From: Candidatus Omnitrophota bacterium
Lineage (GTDB): Bacteria > Omnitrophota > Omnitrophia > Omnitrophales > Danuiimicrobiaceae
Length of the DNA stretch: 21,351 nucleotides
Assembly (NCBI GenBank): GCA_016206955.1
Contig: JACQQO010000026.1
Coordinates: 1-21,351, forward strand
Reading direction: 5' to 3'
Shown here one piece after another: positions 1 through 7,923 of the stretch. The stretch's first letter is position 1. Every line of letters begins with the position of its first letter. The notes under the pieces were generated by a model. That model saw only the letters and a program-made list of their open reading frames with translations. It made no database searches and was not told the DNA's origin. The translations under genes and the position numbers were made by a program.

Positions 1-447
1 CTTGAGGCCATTCAAAATGCAGATTTAGTTGTGATGGGGCCTGGAAGTCTTTATACAAGCATTCTTCCGAATCTATTGCTTAAGGATATCTCGAGTGCCG
101 TTTTAGAATCCGATGCCTATAAGATTTTTATCATTAATGCGATGACACAACCTGGCGAAACGGAAGGTTATACGGCCTATGATCATCTTCGTGTCTTAAT
201 CAGCCATACGGATCCTGGAATCGTTGATGCTTGTTTTGTGAATACCCAATTGATTCCGAAAGCTGTATCGGATCGTTATCGCGAAACCAATTCGTATCCA
301 GTTGATATCGATTTATCAAAAATCCGTGAACAAGGCTATGAAGTGATCGGAGCCGAAATTTTAAAGATCGATACGCAAGTCAGGCACGACCCCTCTAAAT
401 TGGCAAAAGCAATTATCGATCAATATTTTGAAGTGTTAAAACGCTAA
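1..447 (+). CDS. yvcK: YvcK/CofD-like gluconeogenesis factor, C-terminal part
   Basis: This is the 3' end of a gene whose start lies before the window; the reading frame is open from base 1. The visible 148 residues contain the family hallmark GPGSLYTSILPNLL and the downstream block MTQPGETEGYTAYDHL. Both are characteristic of the YvcK (UPF0052) branch of the CofD-like fold. YvcK proteins bind UDP-sugars and are needed for growth on gluconeogenic carbon sources and for normal cell-wall synthesis in Bacillus; the biochemical activity is unsettled. The stop overlaps the HPr start (TAATG), so the two are probably translationally coupled. Placement directly before ptsH resembles the Bacillus arrangement, in which yvcK lies near crh, an HPr paralogue. 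Identification is confident; the missing N-terminus cannot be assessed. Confidence 0.9.
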   Translation, partial: LEAIQNADLVVMGPGSLYTSILPNLLLKDISSAVLESDAYKIFIINAMTQPGETEGYTAYDHLRVLISHTDPGIVDACFVNTQLIPKAVSDRYRETNSYPVDIDLSKIREQGYEVIGAEILKIDTQVRHDPSKLAKAIIDQYFEVLKR

Positions 448-734
448 TGGAAGAATTAGTCGAAACGATTGAGAAAAAATTCGTAATCCTCAACAAACTG
501 GGACTTCATGCCCGTCCTGCGGCTTTATTTGTTCGGACTACCAACCGGTTTCGGAGCGATGTGACGGTTCAAAAGGGGAAACACAAAGTAAATGGGAAAT
601 CAATTATGGGAGTTATGATGTTGGCGGCAGGCCCCGGCAGCCGAATTACCATTCGTATTGTCGGCCCGGATGCGGTGCGGGCAATGGCCGAAATTGAAAG
701 ATTGATCGAAGGCAATTTTGGCGAAAAAGAATAG
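447..734 (+). CDS. ptsH: Phosphocarrier protein HPr
   Basis: HPr accepts phosphate from Enzyme I in the cytoplasm and passes it to PTS EIIA proteins or regulatory targets. The active-site motif GLHARPA places the phosphorylated His at residue 21. The regulatory site NGKSIMG places Ser52 at the position of canonical Ser46, the target of HPr kinase/phosphorylase. The tail matches the usual LAAGPG and AMAEIERLIE region. At 95 aa it is slightly longer than the usual 85-88 because of about six extra N-terminal residues. The ATG overlaps the yvcK stop by one base, and Enzyme I follows six bases after the HPr stop. Keeping both His and Ser sites suggests HPr kinase control as in Gram-positives and many diderm lineages. 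No EII transport gene is visible here, so a regulatory PTS is possible. Confidence 0.95.
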   Translation: MEELVETIEKKFVILNKLGLHARPAALFVRTTNRFRSDVTVQKGKHKVNGKSIMGVMMLAAGPGSRITIRIVGPDAVRAMAEIERLIEGNFGEKE

Positions 735-740
735 CTAACG

Positions 741-2489
741 ATGGAAACACTTCACGGAATTCCAGTCTCTCCAGGCGTAGCCATCGGTAAAGCGCTTGTT
801 CTGCGAAGCGAAGATTTTTTCACCATCCCGAAGACCGAAATCAAAGGGGAGGAGATTCCAAAAGAGATTGTACGTTTTGAAGAATCTTTAACCAAAACCA
901 GATCAGAACTTTACGCGGTTCGAAAAAAAATCGCGCAGGATCTGGGACATGAGCATTCCGATATTTTCAGCGCCCATTTATTGATTCTTGAGGATCGGAC
1001 TTTGATCGAAGATGTTTTGTCAAGGATTAAAGAAGATCGGGTTTCGGCTCCCTACGCTTTTTCACTCGTTATCCAGCGCTATTTTCACGCTTTTGCCCAA
1101 ATCAACGACGAATATTTGAAGGAACGGGTTTCGGACATTAAAGATGTAGGCAAACGCGTTCTTCAAAATTTGAGAGGGGAACAAAAAGATCCGCTCACCA
1201 ATTTAGAAGAAGAAGTCATCGTTATTGGCCATGACCTTTCTCCTTCTGAGACCGCCATGATGGACCGTGATCATGTGATTGCTTTTGCAACTGATATCGG
1301 TGGCCCTACTTCCCATACCGCGATTATGGCGCGCTCGATGGAAATTCCAGCGGTCGTAGGACTTGACCGTGTCAGCAAGGCTGTATCAAGCGGTGATCTA
1401 CTCATCATTGACGGCAATCGGGGGGTTGCGATTATCAATCCTGATACTTTAACAGTTGACCGCTTCACCCGAGAAGAAAAGCGTTTTGTTGAACTAATTA
1501 CCGAACTTGACAAGTTAAAGTTTCTTGCAGCGGAGACACTTGATGGGCACAAACTTCAATTGATGGCCAACATTGAGTTTCCTGATGAAATCCCATCTGT
1601 GATCGCACACGGCGCGGAGGGAATTGGCCTTTACCGGACCGAATATTTTTACATGAACCGAAGCGATCTTCCTTCAGAAGAGGAACAGTTTAAAGCTTAC
1701 CGACATGTGGCGGAACAGCTTGCGCCTAAACCTGTTGTGATCCGTACTTTGGATCTCGGCGGAGATAAATTTTTATCCTCCTTGGATCTTCCGCGCGAGA
1801 TGAATCCTTTTATGGGTTGGCGTGCCATTCGCTTTTGTTTGACGCGCGTGGATATTTTCAAGACGCAACTTCGAGCCATTCTACGAGCCAGCATTTTCGG
1901 TGACCTTAAACTCATGTATCCCATGGTTTCGAATTTGAGCGAATTAAAACAGGCGAATCAAATTCTCGAAGAGGTGAGGGGTGAAATGCGCCGGGAGAAT
2001 GCTCCATTTGATGAAAAAATGGAAGTTGGGGCGATGATCGAAATTCCCTCGGCAGCTCTGACGAGCGATATTTTAGCGCGCGAAGCCGATTTTTTCTCCA
2101 TCGGAACAAATGATCTCATCCAATATTCTTTGGCGGTGGATCGGGTGAATGAGAAAATTGCTTATCTTTACGAACCGACCCATCCGGCTATTTTAAAATT
2201 GATTCACTATACAATTACCAACGGAAAAAAAGCTAAAATTTGGGTAAGCGTGTGCGGCGAAATGGGTGGAGATCCGGCGATGGCGCTTCTGCTTTTGGGG
2301 CTTGGAATTGATCAGCTGAGCATGAGTTCTTTTGCATTGCCCAAAGTCAAGAAAACGATTCGTTCCGTTACCTTAAAGCAAGCGAAAGCCATTGCGGCGC
2401 GTGCGCTTGAATTTGACACGGGAGAGGAAATCAAACGGTTCGCCGAAACCAAATTAAAATCAGTCCTTCCCGAATTGTTTGAGGGTTAG
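741..2489 (+). CDS. ptsI: PTS Enzyme I (phosphoenolpyruvate-protein phosphotransferase)
   Basis: Enzyme I autophosphorylates from phosphoenolpyruvate and phosphorylates HPr. The 582 aa length is normal. Order of parts: N-terminal swivelling and HPr-binding region beginning HGIPVSPGVAIGKA; phospho-His motif GGPTSHTAIMARS with His192; TIM-barrel PEP-binding domain from about residue 265, with IGLYRTEYFYM and TLDLGGDKF; signature DFFSIGTNDLIQYSLAVDR near residues 450-468; and the catalytic Cys505 in VCGEMGGDP. All expected catalytic residues are present, so it looks active. It starts six bases after ptsH with no strong ribosome site, which suggests coupling. Together with HPr it forms the general PTS pair. 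Confidence 0.96.
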   Translation: METLHGIPVSPGVAIGKALVLRSEDFFTIPKTEIKGEEIPKEIVRFEESLTKTRSELYAVRKKIAQDLGHEHSDIFSAHLLILEDRTLIEDVLSRIKEDRVSAPYAFSLVIQRYFHAFAQINDEYLKERVSDIKDVGKRVLQNLRGEQKDPLTNLEEEVIVIGHDLSPSETAMMDRDHVIAFATDIGGPTSHTAIMARSMEIPAVVGLDRVSKAVSSGDLLIIDGNRGVAIINPDTLTVDRFTREEKRFVELITELDKLKFLAAETLDGHKLQLMANIEFPDEIPSVIAHGAEGIGLYRTEYFYMNRSDLPSEEEQFKAYRHVAEQLAPKPVVIRTLDLGGDKFLSSLDLPREMNPFMGWRAIRFCLTRVDIFKTQLRAILRASIFGDLKLMYPMVSNLSELKQANQILEEVRGEMRRENAPFDEKMEVGAMIEIPSAALTSDILAREADFFSIGTNDLIQYSLAVDRVNEKIAYLYEPTHPAILKLIHYTITNGKKAKIWVSVCGEMGGDPAMALLLLGLGIDQLSMSSFALPKVKKTIRSVTLKQAKAIAARALEFDTGEEIKRFAETKLKSVLPELFEG

Positions 2490-2493
2490 TTCC

Positions 2494-3573
2494 ATGAGCC
2501 TATTGGATCAACAAGAGAAAATAGAACAAAACGATCAGCAGAATATGTTGAAATCGATCCACGGCTTTTCAGATCAAATGAAACATGCTGAAGAAATCGG
2601 CCGCGCACTTTCTTTGGATTCAAATTTAGGCAAAGGAATTTCGAAAATTATTTTTACAGGTTTAGGGGGCTCTGCCATAGGGGCGGATTTCATTCGTTCT
2701 TATCTTGCTTATGAGTTTTCCATTCCCATTTTTGTCAATCGCCATTACCGTTTACCCCGTTTTGTCGATGAGAGCACCCTTTTAATTGCGAGCAGTTATT
2801 CGGGCAATACGGAGGAAACCCTCTCTTCGCTTGAAGAAGGGCTCAAGCGAAGGGCAAAAATTCTTGCCATCACTTCAGGTGGCAGATTGGCCGAGCAGGC
2901 GAAAAAACATTCTTTTTCTGTGATTCAGATTCCTAGCGGATTTTCTCCCCGAGCGGCTTTAGGATATTCGGTGATTCCACTTTTAATTGCATTTTCCAAA
3001 ATTGGTTTTCTGCAAGCTTATCGGCCCGACGAACTTAAGGAAGCTCAGGAACTAATTCGAAATCTGGCTCAAACTCAATATGGAGTTTCGATTCACCTCG
3101 AACAAAATTTGGCGAAGCAGTTAGCCACTTTTTGCTTTGAAAAGTATCCGATTATTTATGCCGGTTCTGACTATTTGGATGTGGTAGCACTTAGGTGGCG
3201 CGGACAGATTGAAGAAAATGCCAAAGCTCTGGCTTCTCATCATATTCTTCCGGAGATGAATCATAATGAATTGGTTGGCTGGCGGTTTCCACAGAAACTG
3301 CTAAAAGAGGCTGTCGTTTTTTTCCTCCGGGACCATTCTGATCATCAGCGGGTTCAATTGAGAATGGATCTTACTCGAAAAGTGATTGAACGTTACGCCG
3401 GAAAAGTCGTCGAACTTTTTTCTCGAGGCAAAGGGCTTTTAGCCCGTATGTTTTCACTCGTTTATTTGGGGGATTGGATCAGTTTTTATTTGGCTACTCT
3501 CAATGGGGTTGATCCCACTCCGGTTGAAGTGATTCAATATTTGAAATCGGAATTGGCTAAGAAACCTATGTGA
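2494..3573 (+). CDS. Bifunctional phosphoglucose/phosphomannose isomerase (SIS domain)
   Basis: This is a cytoplasmic isomerase expected to interconvert glucose-6-P or mannose-6-P with fructose-6-P. Two SIS-fold signatures are visible: GLGGSAIGADFI near residues 56-67 and the phosphosugar-binding loop SYSGNTEETL near 101-110. The later block EMNHNELVGW is the Glu/His region typical of the PGI/PMI family (TIGR02128 type), and the C-terminal domain is of the bact-PGI_C kind. I chose ATG 2494 because GAGG sits about 9 bases upstream; an in-frame TTG at 2479 would overlap ptsI by 11 bases and is less likely. It is followed after four bases by a sugar nucleotidyltransferase, suggesting a joint role in feeding sugar nucleotides. 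Family confident; the balance of PGI and PMI activity is unknown. Confidence 0.9.
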   Translation: MSLLDQQEKIEQNDQQNMLKSIHGFSDQMKHAEEIGRALSLDSNLGKGISKIIFTGLGGSAIGADFIRSYLAYEFSIPIFVNRHYRLPRFVDESTLLIASSYSGNTEETLSSLEEGLKRRAKILAITSGGRLAEQAKKHSFSVIQIPSGFSPRAALGYSVIPLLIAFSKIGFLQAYRPDELKEAQELIRNLAQTQYGVSIHLEQNLAKQLATFCFEKYPIIYAGSDYLDVVALRWRGQIEENAKALASHHILPEMNHNELVGWRFPQKLLKEAVVFFLRDHSDHQRVQLRMDLTRKVIERYAGKVVELFSRGKGLLARMFSLVYLGDWISFYLATLNGVDPTPVEVIQYLKSELAKKPM

Positions 3574-3577
3574 TGCT

Positions 3578-4324
3578 ATGAATGTCATTTTCCTCTGCGC
3601 GGGATACGCCACACGACTTTATCCATTGACCGAAAATCGGCCAAAGCCTCTTCTACAAGTGGCGGGAAAAACTTTGTTGGATCACTTGCTTGAAAAGTTG
3701 GAGCCAATACCGTCGTTAGAAAAAGCGATCCTCGTATCGAACGGACGGTTTTATCGCCATTTTTGTAAGTGGCGCGAAACTGTTCAACATAAAATTGCCA
3801 TCACTGTAATTAATGACGGGACTGAAGACCCGGCACACCGTTTGGGAGCGATCCAAGATTTGAAGCTGGCTTTAAATAGCGAATGCGCTACAGATGTTTT
3901 GGTTTTGGCAGGAGATAATTTATTTGATGCGGAACTTTTACCTTTTGTCTCTTTTGCGGAATCTAAAAGTCCTTTGCCGGTAGTTGGGGTTTACGACGTT
4001 CAAGATAAAACATTAGCTCAAAAATATGGCTTGATTAAGACAGATTCTTCGGGCAAAATCACGGCTTTCTTTGAAAAACCAAAAAATCCGCAGACCACCT
4101 TAGCTTCAATGGGAATCTATTACTTTCCCAAAGAAACATTAACTTACATTGATCGTTACTTGGAAGAGAATCAGAATCCGGACGCGCCGGGTTACTACAT
4201 TAAATGGCTTGCCGAAGAGACCAACGTATTTGTTTTTCCCTTTCGCGGCAGTTGGTTTGATATTGGAGATTTAAATTCTTATCAGAAAGCGGATCAGTAT
4301 TTTAGAATTCACCAGAAGAAGTAA
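3578..4324 (+). CDS. Sugar-phosphate nucleotidyltransferase
   Basis: A 248 aa GT-A-like nucleotidyltransferase that should transfer an NMP from an NTP onto a sugar-1-phosphate. The N-terminal signature CAGYATRLYPLTENRPKPLL (residues 7-26) is the Rossmann-type NTP-binding loop, with YA in place of the more common GT before the catalytic Arg. The metal-binding Asp113 sits in LAGDNLFD. The C-terminal WFDIGDLNSYQKA is the usual sugar-binding and closing segment. There is no left-handed beta-helix acyltransferase extension, so it is a stand-alone enzyme rather than GlmU-like. The base and sugar (for example dTTP/glucose, GTP/mannose or UTP/glucose) cannot be told from sequence alone. The preceding isomerase supplies a plausible hexose-phosphate source. 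The stop overlaps an ATG (TAATG) that opens a possible metK extension. Confidence 0.85.
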   Translation: MNVIFLCAGYATRLYPLTENRPKPLLQVAGKTLLDHLLEKLEPIPSLEKAILVSNGRFYRHFCKWRETVQHKIAITVINDGTEDPAHRLGAIQDLKLALNSECATDVLVLAGDNLFDAELLPFVSFAESKSPLPVVGVYDVQDKTLAQKYGLIKTDSSGKITAFFEKPKNPQTTLASMGIYYFPKETLTYIDRYLEENQNPDAPGYYIKWLAEETNVFVFPFRGSWFDIGDLNSYQKADQYFRIHQKK

Positions 4325-4383
4325 TGGGTATGAAGAAAAAAAAGCGTAAGCGTTCAAGCAACAAGAAAAGGAGAGTTTCATTC
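4324..4383 (+). other. Possible polybasic N-terminal extension of MetK, or short leader region
   Basis: These 60 bases are open and in frame with metK. An ATG at 4324 overlaps the previous stop as TAATG. Translation would add 20 residues, of which about half are Lys or Arg (KKKKRKR near the start and KKRR near the end). A run of eight A lies inside. The better-supported MetK start is ATG 4384, so this may simply be an intergenic leader carrying the ribosome site. Confidence 0.4.
4368..4373 (+). promoter_or_regulatory. Ribosome binding site deciding the metK start
   Basis: AAGGAG lies 10 bases before ATG 4384. It is one of the better Shine-Dalgarno matches in this operon and supports starting MetK at 4384 rather than at the upstream in-frame ATG 4324. 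Confidence 0.65.
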
Positions 4384-5565
4384 ATGAAAAAAGACAAACA
4401 CTTGTTTACTTCAGAATCGGTCGGAGAAGGTCATCCCGATAAACTTTGTGATCAAGTATCCGATGCGGTGTTGGATGCCTATTTAGCTCAGGATCCCAAA
4501 GCCCGCGTGGCCTGCGAAGCGTTGGTAAGCCGCAATAATCTGGTGATTGCGGGTGAGATTACGGCTCAAGCCAAAGTAGATGTGGCACAAGTCGCGCGCG
4601 AAACGATCAAAGAAATTGGCTATGATGATCTTGCTTATGGTTTTGATTACAAAACTTGCAAGATCGATACTTATATTCATCAACAATCGCCTGATATTGC
4701 GATGGGGGTTGATAAAGGCGGGGCCGGCGATCAAGGGATGATGTTTGGTTACGCAACGGATGAAACACCGGAACTCATGCCGCTTCCCATCATGCTGGCA
4801 CATCAATTGGTTTATGAATTATCGAAATTGAGAAAGTCGGGCAAGATTAAATACTTGAGGCCGGATGCCAAAAGTCAGGTGACTGTTGAATATGACAATG
4901 GGAAACCAACTCGAATTGCAGCCATTGTTGTGAGCACGCAGCACGATGGCTCGGTTAAATTGGAGACGATTGAGAAGGATATGCGTTCGATTTTAATTAC
5001 GAAGGTGATTCCTTCTCAATATATCGATAAGACCACGAAAATTTTTATCAATCCGACGGGCCGTTTTGAAGTGGGCGGGCCTTTGGGTGATACCGGTCTG
5101 ACCGGCCGAAAAATTATCGTGGATACCTATGGGGGAGTCGGTGCTCATGGGGGTGGGGCCTTCAGCGGCAAAGATCCCTCCAAAGTAGACCGCTCGGCTT
5201 CTTATTTTGCCCGCTATGTTGCCAAGAATGTGGTAGCTGCTAACCTAGCTTCACGTTGTGAGATTCAAGTTGCGTATGCCATCGGTGTTCCAGAACCTGT
5301 TTCCATCATGATCAACACCTTTGGGTCAGGAGAAGTTTCCGATGAGCAAATCGTGACAGGCATTCGGAAAGTGTTTGATTTTACGCCGCTTGGAATTATT
5401 AAGCGGCTTAATTTGAGGCGTCCCATTTATCGCCAGACAGCCGCCTATGGTCATTTTGGTCGTTCCGGTGAAGGTTTCACATGGGAATTGACCGATGCTG
5501 TCCGAGAACTCAGAGAAGCAGTTCTTGGCAAAGCCGGAAGTCCAAAGCTTCAATCGACCTTCTAA
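4384..5565 (+). CDS. metK: S-adenosylmethionine synthetase
   Basis: MetK makes S-adenosylmethionine from methionine and ATP in the cytoplasm. From ATG 4384 the protein is 393 aa, the usual length, and begins close to the family N-terminus with LFTSESVGEGHPDK. Other diagnostic blocks are GAGDQGMMFGYATDETPE, the glycine-rich GGVGAHGGGAFSGKDPSKVD that holds the phosphate-binding region, and the C-terminal YRQTAAYGHFGR. No SAM riboswitch precedes it; the space to the previous gene is only 59 bases. ahcY follows after seven bases, so synthesis of SAM and removal of S-adenosylhomocysteine are encoded together. An in-frame upstream ATG could add a 20-residue basic extension. Confidence 0.96.
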   Translation: MKKDKHLFTSESVGEGHPDKLCDQVSDAVLDAYLAQDPKARVACEALVSRNNLVIAGEITAQAKVDVAQVARETIKEIGYDDLAYGFDYKTCKIDTYIHQQSPDIAMGVDKGGAGDQGMMFGYATDETPELMPLPIMLAHQLVYELSKLRKSGKIKYLRPDAKSQVTVEYDNGKPTRIAAIVVSTQHDGSVKLETIEKDMRSILITKVIPSQYIDKTTKIFINPTGRFEVGGPLGDTGLTGRKIIVDTYGGVGAHGGGAFSGKDPSKVDRSASYFARYVAKNVVAANLASRCEIQVAYAIGVPEPVSIMINTFGSGEVSDEQIVTGIRKVFDFTPLGIIKRLNLRRPIYRQTAAYGHFGRSGEGFTWELTDAVRELREAVLGKAGSPKLQSTF

Positions 5566-5572
5566 CGTTACG

Positions 5573-6832
5573 ATGAAAACAAGCGACGTCAAAAATATTC
5601 GTCTCGCCTCGAAAGGGAAAGATCGAATCGAGTGGGCTCGGCGCAGCATGCCGGTTCTCAACCAGATTGCGGAGCGCTTTTCTAAAGAGAAGCCGCTAAA
5701 AAAAATCCGAATTTCTGCGTGCCTTCATGTGACGACCGAAACAGCGAATCTCATGATTACGCTTAAGAAAGGCGGCGCTGATTGCGTGTTATGTGCTTCT
5801 AATCCTCTCAGCACTCAAGATGAGGTAGCCGCTTCGTTGGCTAAGCATTTCGGAATTCCTGTTTTTGCGATCAGAGGCGAAAACCATCAAACTTATTACC
5901 GCCATATCAACAGCGCACTTGCTCATAAGCCTCAGGTGACGATGGATGACGGCGCTGATTTGGTTTCCCAAATTCACGGCAAGCGCAAGGATTTAGCCGG
6001 TCAGATTATCGGAAGCACAGAAGAAACGACCACTGGTGTGATCCGCTTGAGAAGTTTGGAAGAAAAGGGACTTCTTTTATTTCCGGTATTGGCGGTGAAT
6101 GATGCAAAGACGAAACATTTTTTCGACAATCGTTACGGAACAGGGCAATCCACGATCGACGGAATCGTGCGCGCGACTAATATTTTGCTTTCCGGTTCTG
6201 TTTTTGTTATTTCTGGTTACGGTTGGTGCGGCCGCGGTTTGGCCGTTCGAGCACGGGGAATGGGTGCCCGTGTGATTGTAACGGAAACCGATCCACTTAA
6301 GGCGCTGGAAGCCGTGATGGATGGGTTTGAAGTGATGACGCTTAAAGAGGCAGCTCCCATTGGAGATATTTTTGTGACCGTCACTGGAAATAGAGGCGTC
6401 ATACGCCGGGAACATTTTCAAGTGATGAAAGATGGGGCGATCGTCGCCAACTCCGGTCATTTTGATGTTGAAATTGATATTCCGGCTTTGAGGAAGCTTT
6501 CCACTGGCGTGCGTAAAATCCGGGATTTTATCGAGGAGTTTCGCCTCAAGGATGGGCGCGCGATCCACCTGATTGCAGGCGGCCGTTTAGTGAATCTTTC
6601 TGCCGCAGAAGGTCACCCCGCCTCTGTGATGGATATGTCATTTGCAAATCAGGCGCTCGGTGTGGAATTTTTGGTCAAATCCGCTTCTACGCTGGAGCGG
6701 CGGATTTATTCTATCCCCCAGGAAATTGATGAAAAAATTGCGGCGCTTAAGCTTGAAGCAATGGGAATTAGAATCGACCGTCTTACCCAAGAACAGGTCA
6801 AGTATCTTGCGTCTTGGGAGCTTGGGACTTAA
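5573..6832 (+). CDS. ahcY: S-adenosylhomocysteine hydrolase, short archaeal/Thermotoga-like form
   Basis: The enzyme reversibly splits S-adenosylhomocysteine to adenosine and homocysteine using bound NAD. The 419 aa sequence shows CLHVTTETANL near residue 50, DDGADL near 126-130, STEETTTG near 148-155, NDAKTKHFFDNRYGTGQS near 176-193, and the NAD-binding GYGWCGRG at 215-222. The protein ends at YLASWELGT and lacks the extra C-terminal tail (ending around PDHYRY) that long bacterial and eukaryotic enzymes use to complete the neighbouring subunit's NAD site. ATG 5573 was chosen because it gives the family start MKTSDVKNIRLA and avoids deep overlap with metK. The stop overlaps the convergent lptF stop by four bases, leaving no room for a separate terminator. 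Confidence 0.95.
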   Translation: MKTSDVKNIRLASKGKDRIEWARRSMPVLNQIAERFSKEKPLKKIRISACLHVTTETANLMITLKKGGADCVLCASNPLSTQDEVAASLAKHFGIPVFAIRGENHQTYYRHINSALAHKPQVTMDDGADLVSQIHGKRKDLAGQIIGSTEETTTGVIRLRSLEEKGLLLFPVLAVNDAKTKHFFDNRYGTGQSTIDGIVRATNILLSGSVFVISGYGWCGRGLAVRARGMGARVIVTETDPLKALEAVMDGFEVMTLKEAAPIGDIFVTVTGNRGVIRREHFQVMKDGAIVANSGHFDVEIDIPALRKLSTGVRKIRDFIEEFRLKDGRAIHLIAGGRLVNLSAAEGHPASVMDMSFANQALGVEFLVKSASTLERRIYSIPQEIDEKIAALKLEAMGIRIDRLTQEQVKYLASWELGT

Positions 6833-7923
6833 TAGTTAGCACGGTCGAGGAAGAAAAACGTTCCGAAGCCGAAGAGAAAGTTAGGCGACCACACGCTCAG
6901 GATCGGGAAAAGTTTTCCCGCCTTTCCTAAAGCAAGCATCACTGCTCCCGCCACGTGAAAAAGAAACACCACCGAAATACAAGCCAATACATTGAAGGCA
7001 ATCATCCTGCGCGTTGAGGTTTTAGCCAGAAATGGTACGCAAAGAAACATCACAACCAAACTGTGCCAGGGGAAGGATAATTTTTGATGGAGGGTAACCA
7101 TTTCCGTGTTCAGTTTGATTCCATTTTCTCTCAATTTAGCGATATAGTCTTTTAAATCGTGATAGCTAATTTGCGCCCCTTCGCTAGCCGCCTTTAAAAA
7201 ATCGTTCGGGGTTTCATTAATTTCGGGATAAACTACCACTGGTTGAAAAGTAGGTTCTCCGATCAGATTTCCTTTTTGTTCCATGGCGTAATCTGTTGTG
7301 AAATGAAGTTCCCATTCGCTTCCGGTCCAGATGGCTTCCCGCGCGACCGTTTTCTTTTTAACGTTTTTTTTCGAATCCAGCCACAGAATAATGAAATCTT
7401 CCAATTTTTGTTCTTTGGCGTGAAAGGTGCGGGCGTAATAAAGCCGATTTTTCCCACCGTAGTAAGTGATGTTTTCAAATACCCGTCTTTTTTCTTTTTC
7501 TTCTTTTTTTTCGATCCGTTCTTTTAGAATTTGATTTGCTTTGGGAGAAGTTTTTGGAACAATTTGATCGCTCACAAGAAATGAAATAATTCCAACCGAA
7601 AATCCAATAAAAAGGATAGGCCGAATGATTGAAGTGATTTCAAGGCCGGCCACTTTCATGGCAGTGGTTTCATTATGAAAGTTGAAATTAACGAGCACGT
7701 AAATCGTTGCCAAAAAGCAGGCCCAGGGAATTACATCCACAAAAGTTTCGGGCGTCAGAATTAAATAGTACAAAAGGATGTGCTTGAGCGCTGTTTTGTG
7801 CCTAATCATCTCATCCAAATAGTCAAATATATCTGCCATGAAAACCAAAAAAATGAGTGTTGCGGTACAAATTAAGATCGGGAAGACCAGTTGTTTGATG
7901 AGGTAACGGTCAAGGATTTTCAT
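6829..7923 (-). CDS. LptF/LptG family lipopolysaccharide export permease
   Basis: A 364 aa inner-membrane permease of the YjgP/YjgQ family, part of the LptB2FG transporter that extracts LPS for transport to the outer membrane. The N-terminus MKILDRYLIKQLVFP is typical. Hydrophobic segments lie near residues 12-32, 48-75 and 98-118. They are followed by a soluble periplasmic region with a Lys/Glu-rich stretch near 135-148, and then three more hydrophobic segments in the last 85 residues. This six-helix layout fits the family. The ATG overlaps the comF stop by four bases (ATGA), so it is probably co-transcribed with comF. A second permease gene is usual but is not next to this one, and sequence alone does not show whether this is LptF or LptG. 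It is evidence for a diderm envelope. Confidence 0.88.
   Translation of the reverse strand: MKILDRYLIKQLVFPILICTATLIFLVFMADIFDYLDEMIRHKTALKHILLYYLILTPETFVDVIPWACFLATIYVLVNFNFHNETTAMKVAGLEITSIIRPILFIGFSVGIISFLVSDQIVPKTSPKANQILKERIEKKEEKEKRRVFENITYYGGKNRLYYARTFHAKEQKLEDFIILWLDSKKNVKKKTVAREAIWTGSEWELHFTTDYAMEQKGNLIGEPTFQPVVVYPEINETPNDFLKAASEGAQISYHDLKDYIAKLRENGIKLNTEMVTLHQKLSFPWHSLVVMFLCVPFLAKTSTRRMIAFNVLACISVVFLFHVAGAVMLALGKAGKLFPILSVWSPNFLFGFGTFFFLDRANY

Noticed and set aside
4322..4383. SAM riboswitch before metK
   Set aside because: The gap is about 60 bases, too short for a known SAM riboswitch, and no paired helices or T-rich terminator are visible.
6077..6568. 163-codon minus-strand ORF
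   Set aside because: It lies entirely opposite ahcY, whose protein is unmistakable. The antisense translation resembles nothing and has no start signals.
7243..7527. 94-codon plus-strand ORF ending in a run of phenylalanines
   Set aside because: It is antisense to the Lys/Glu-rich part of lptF, and the poly-Phe comes from the purine-rich coding strand of that gene. No ribosome site or family resemblance.
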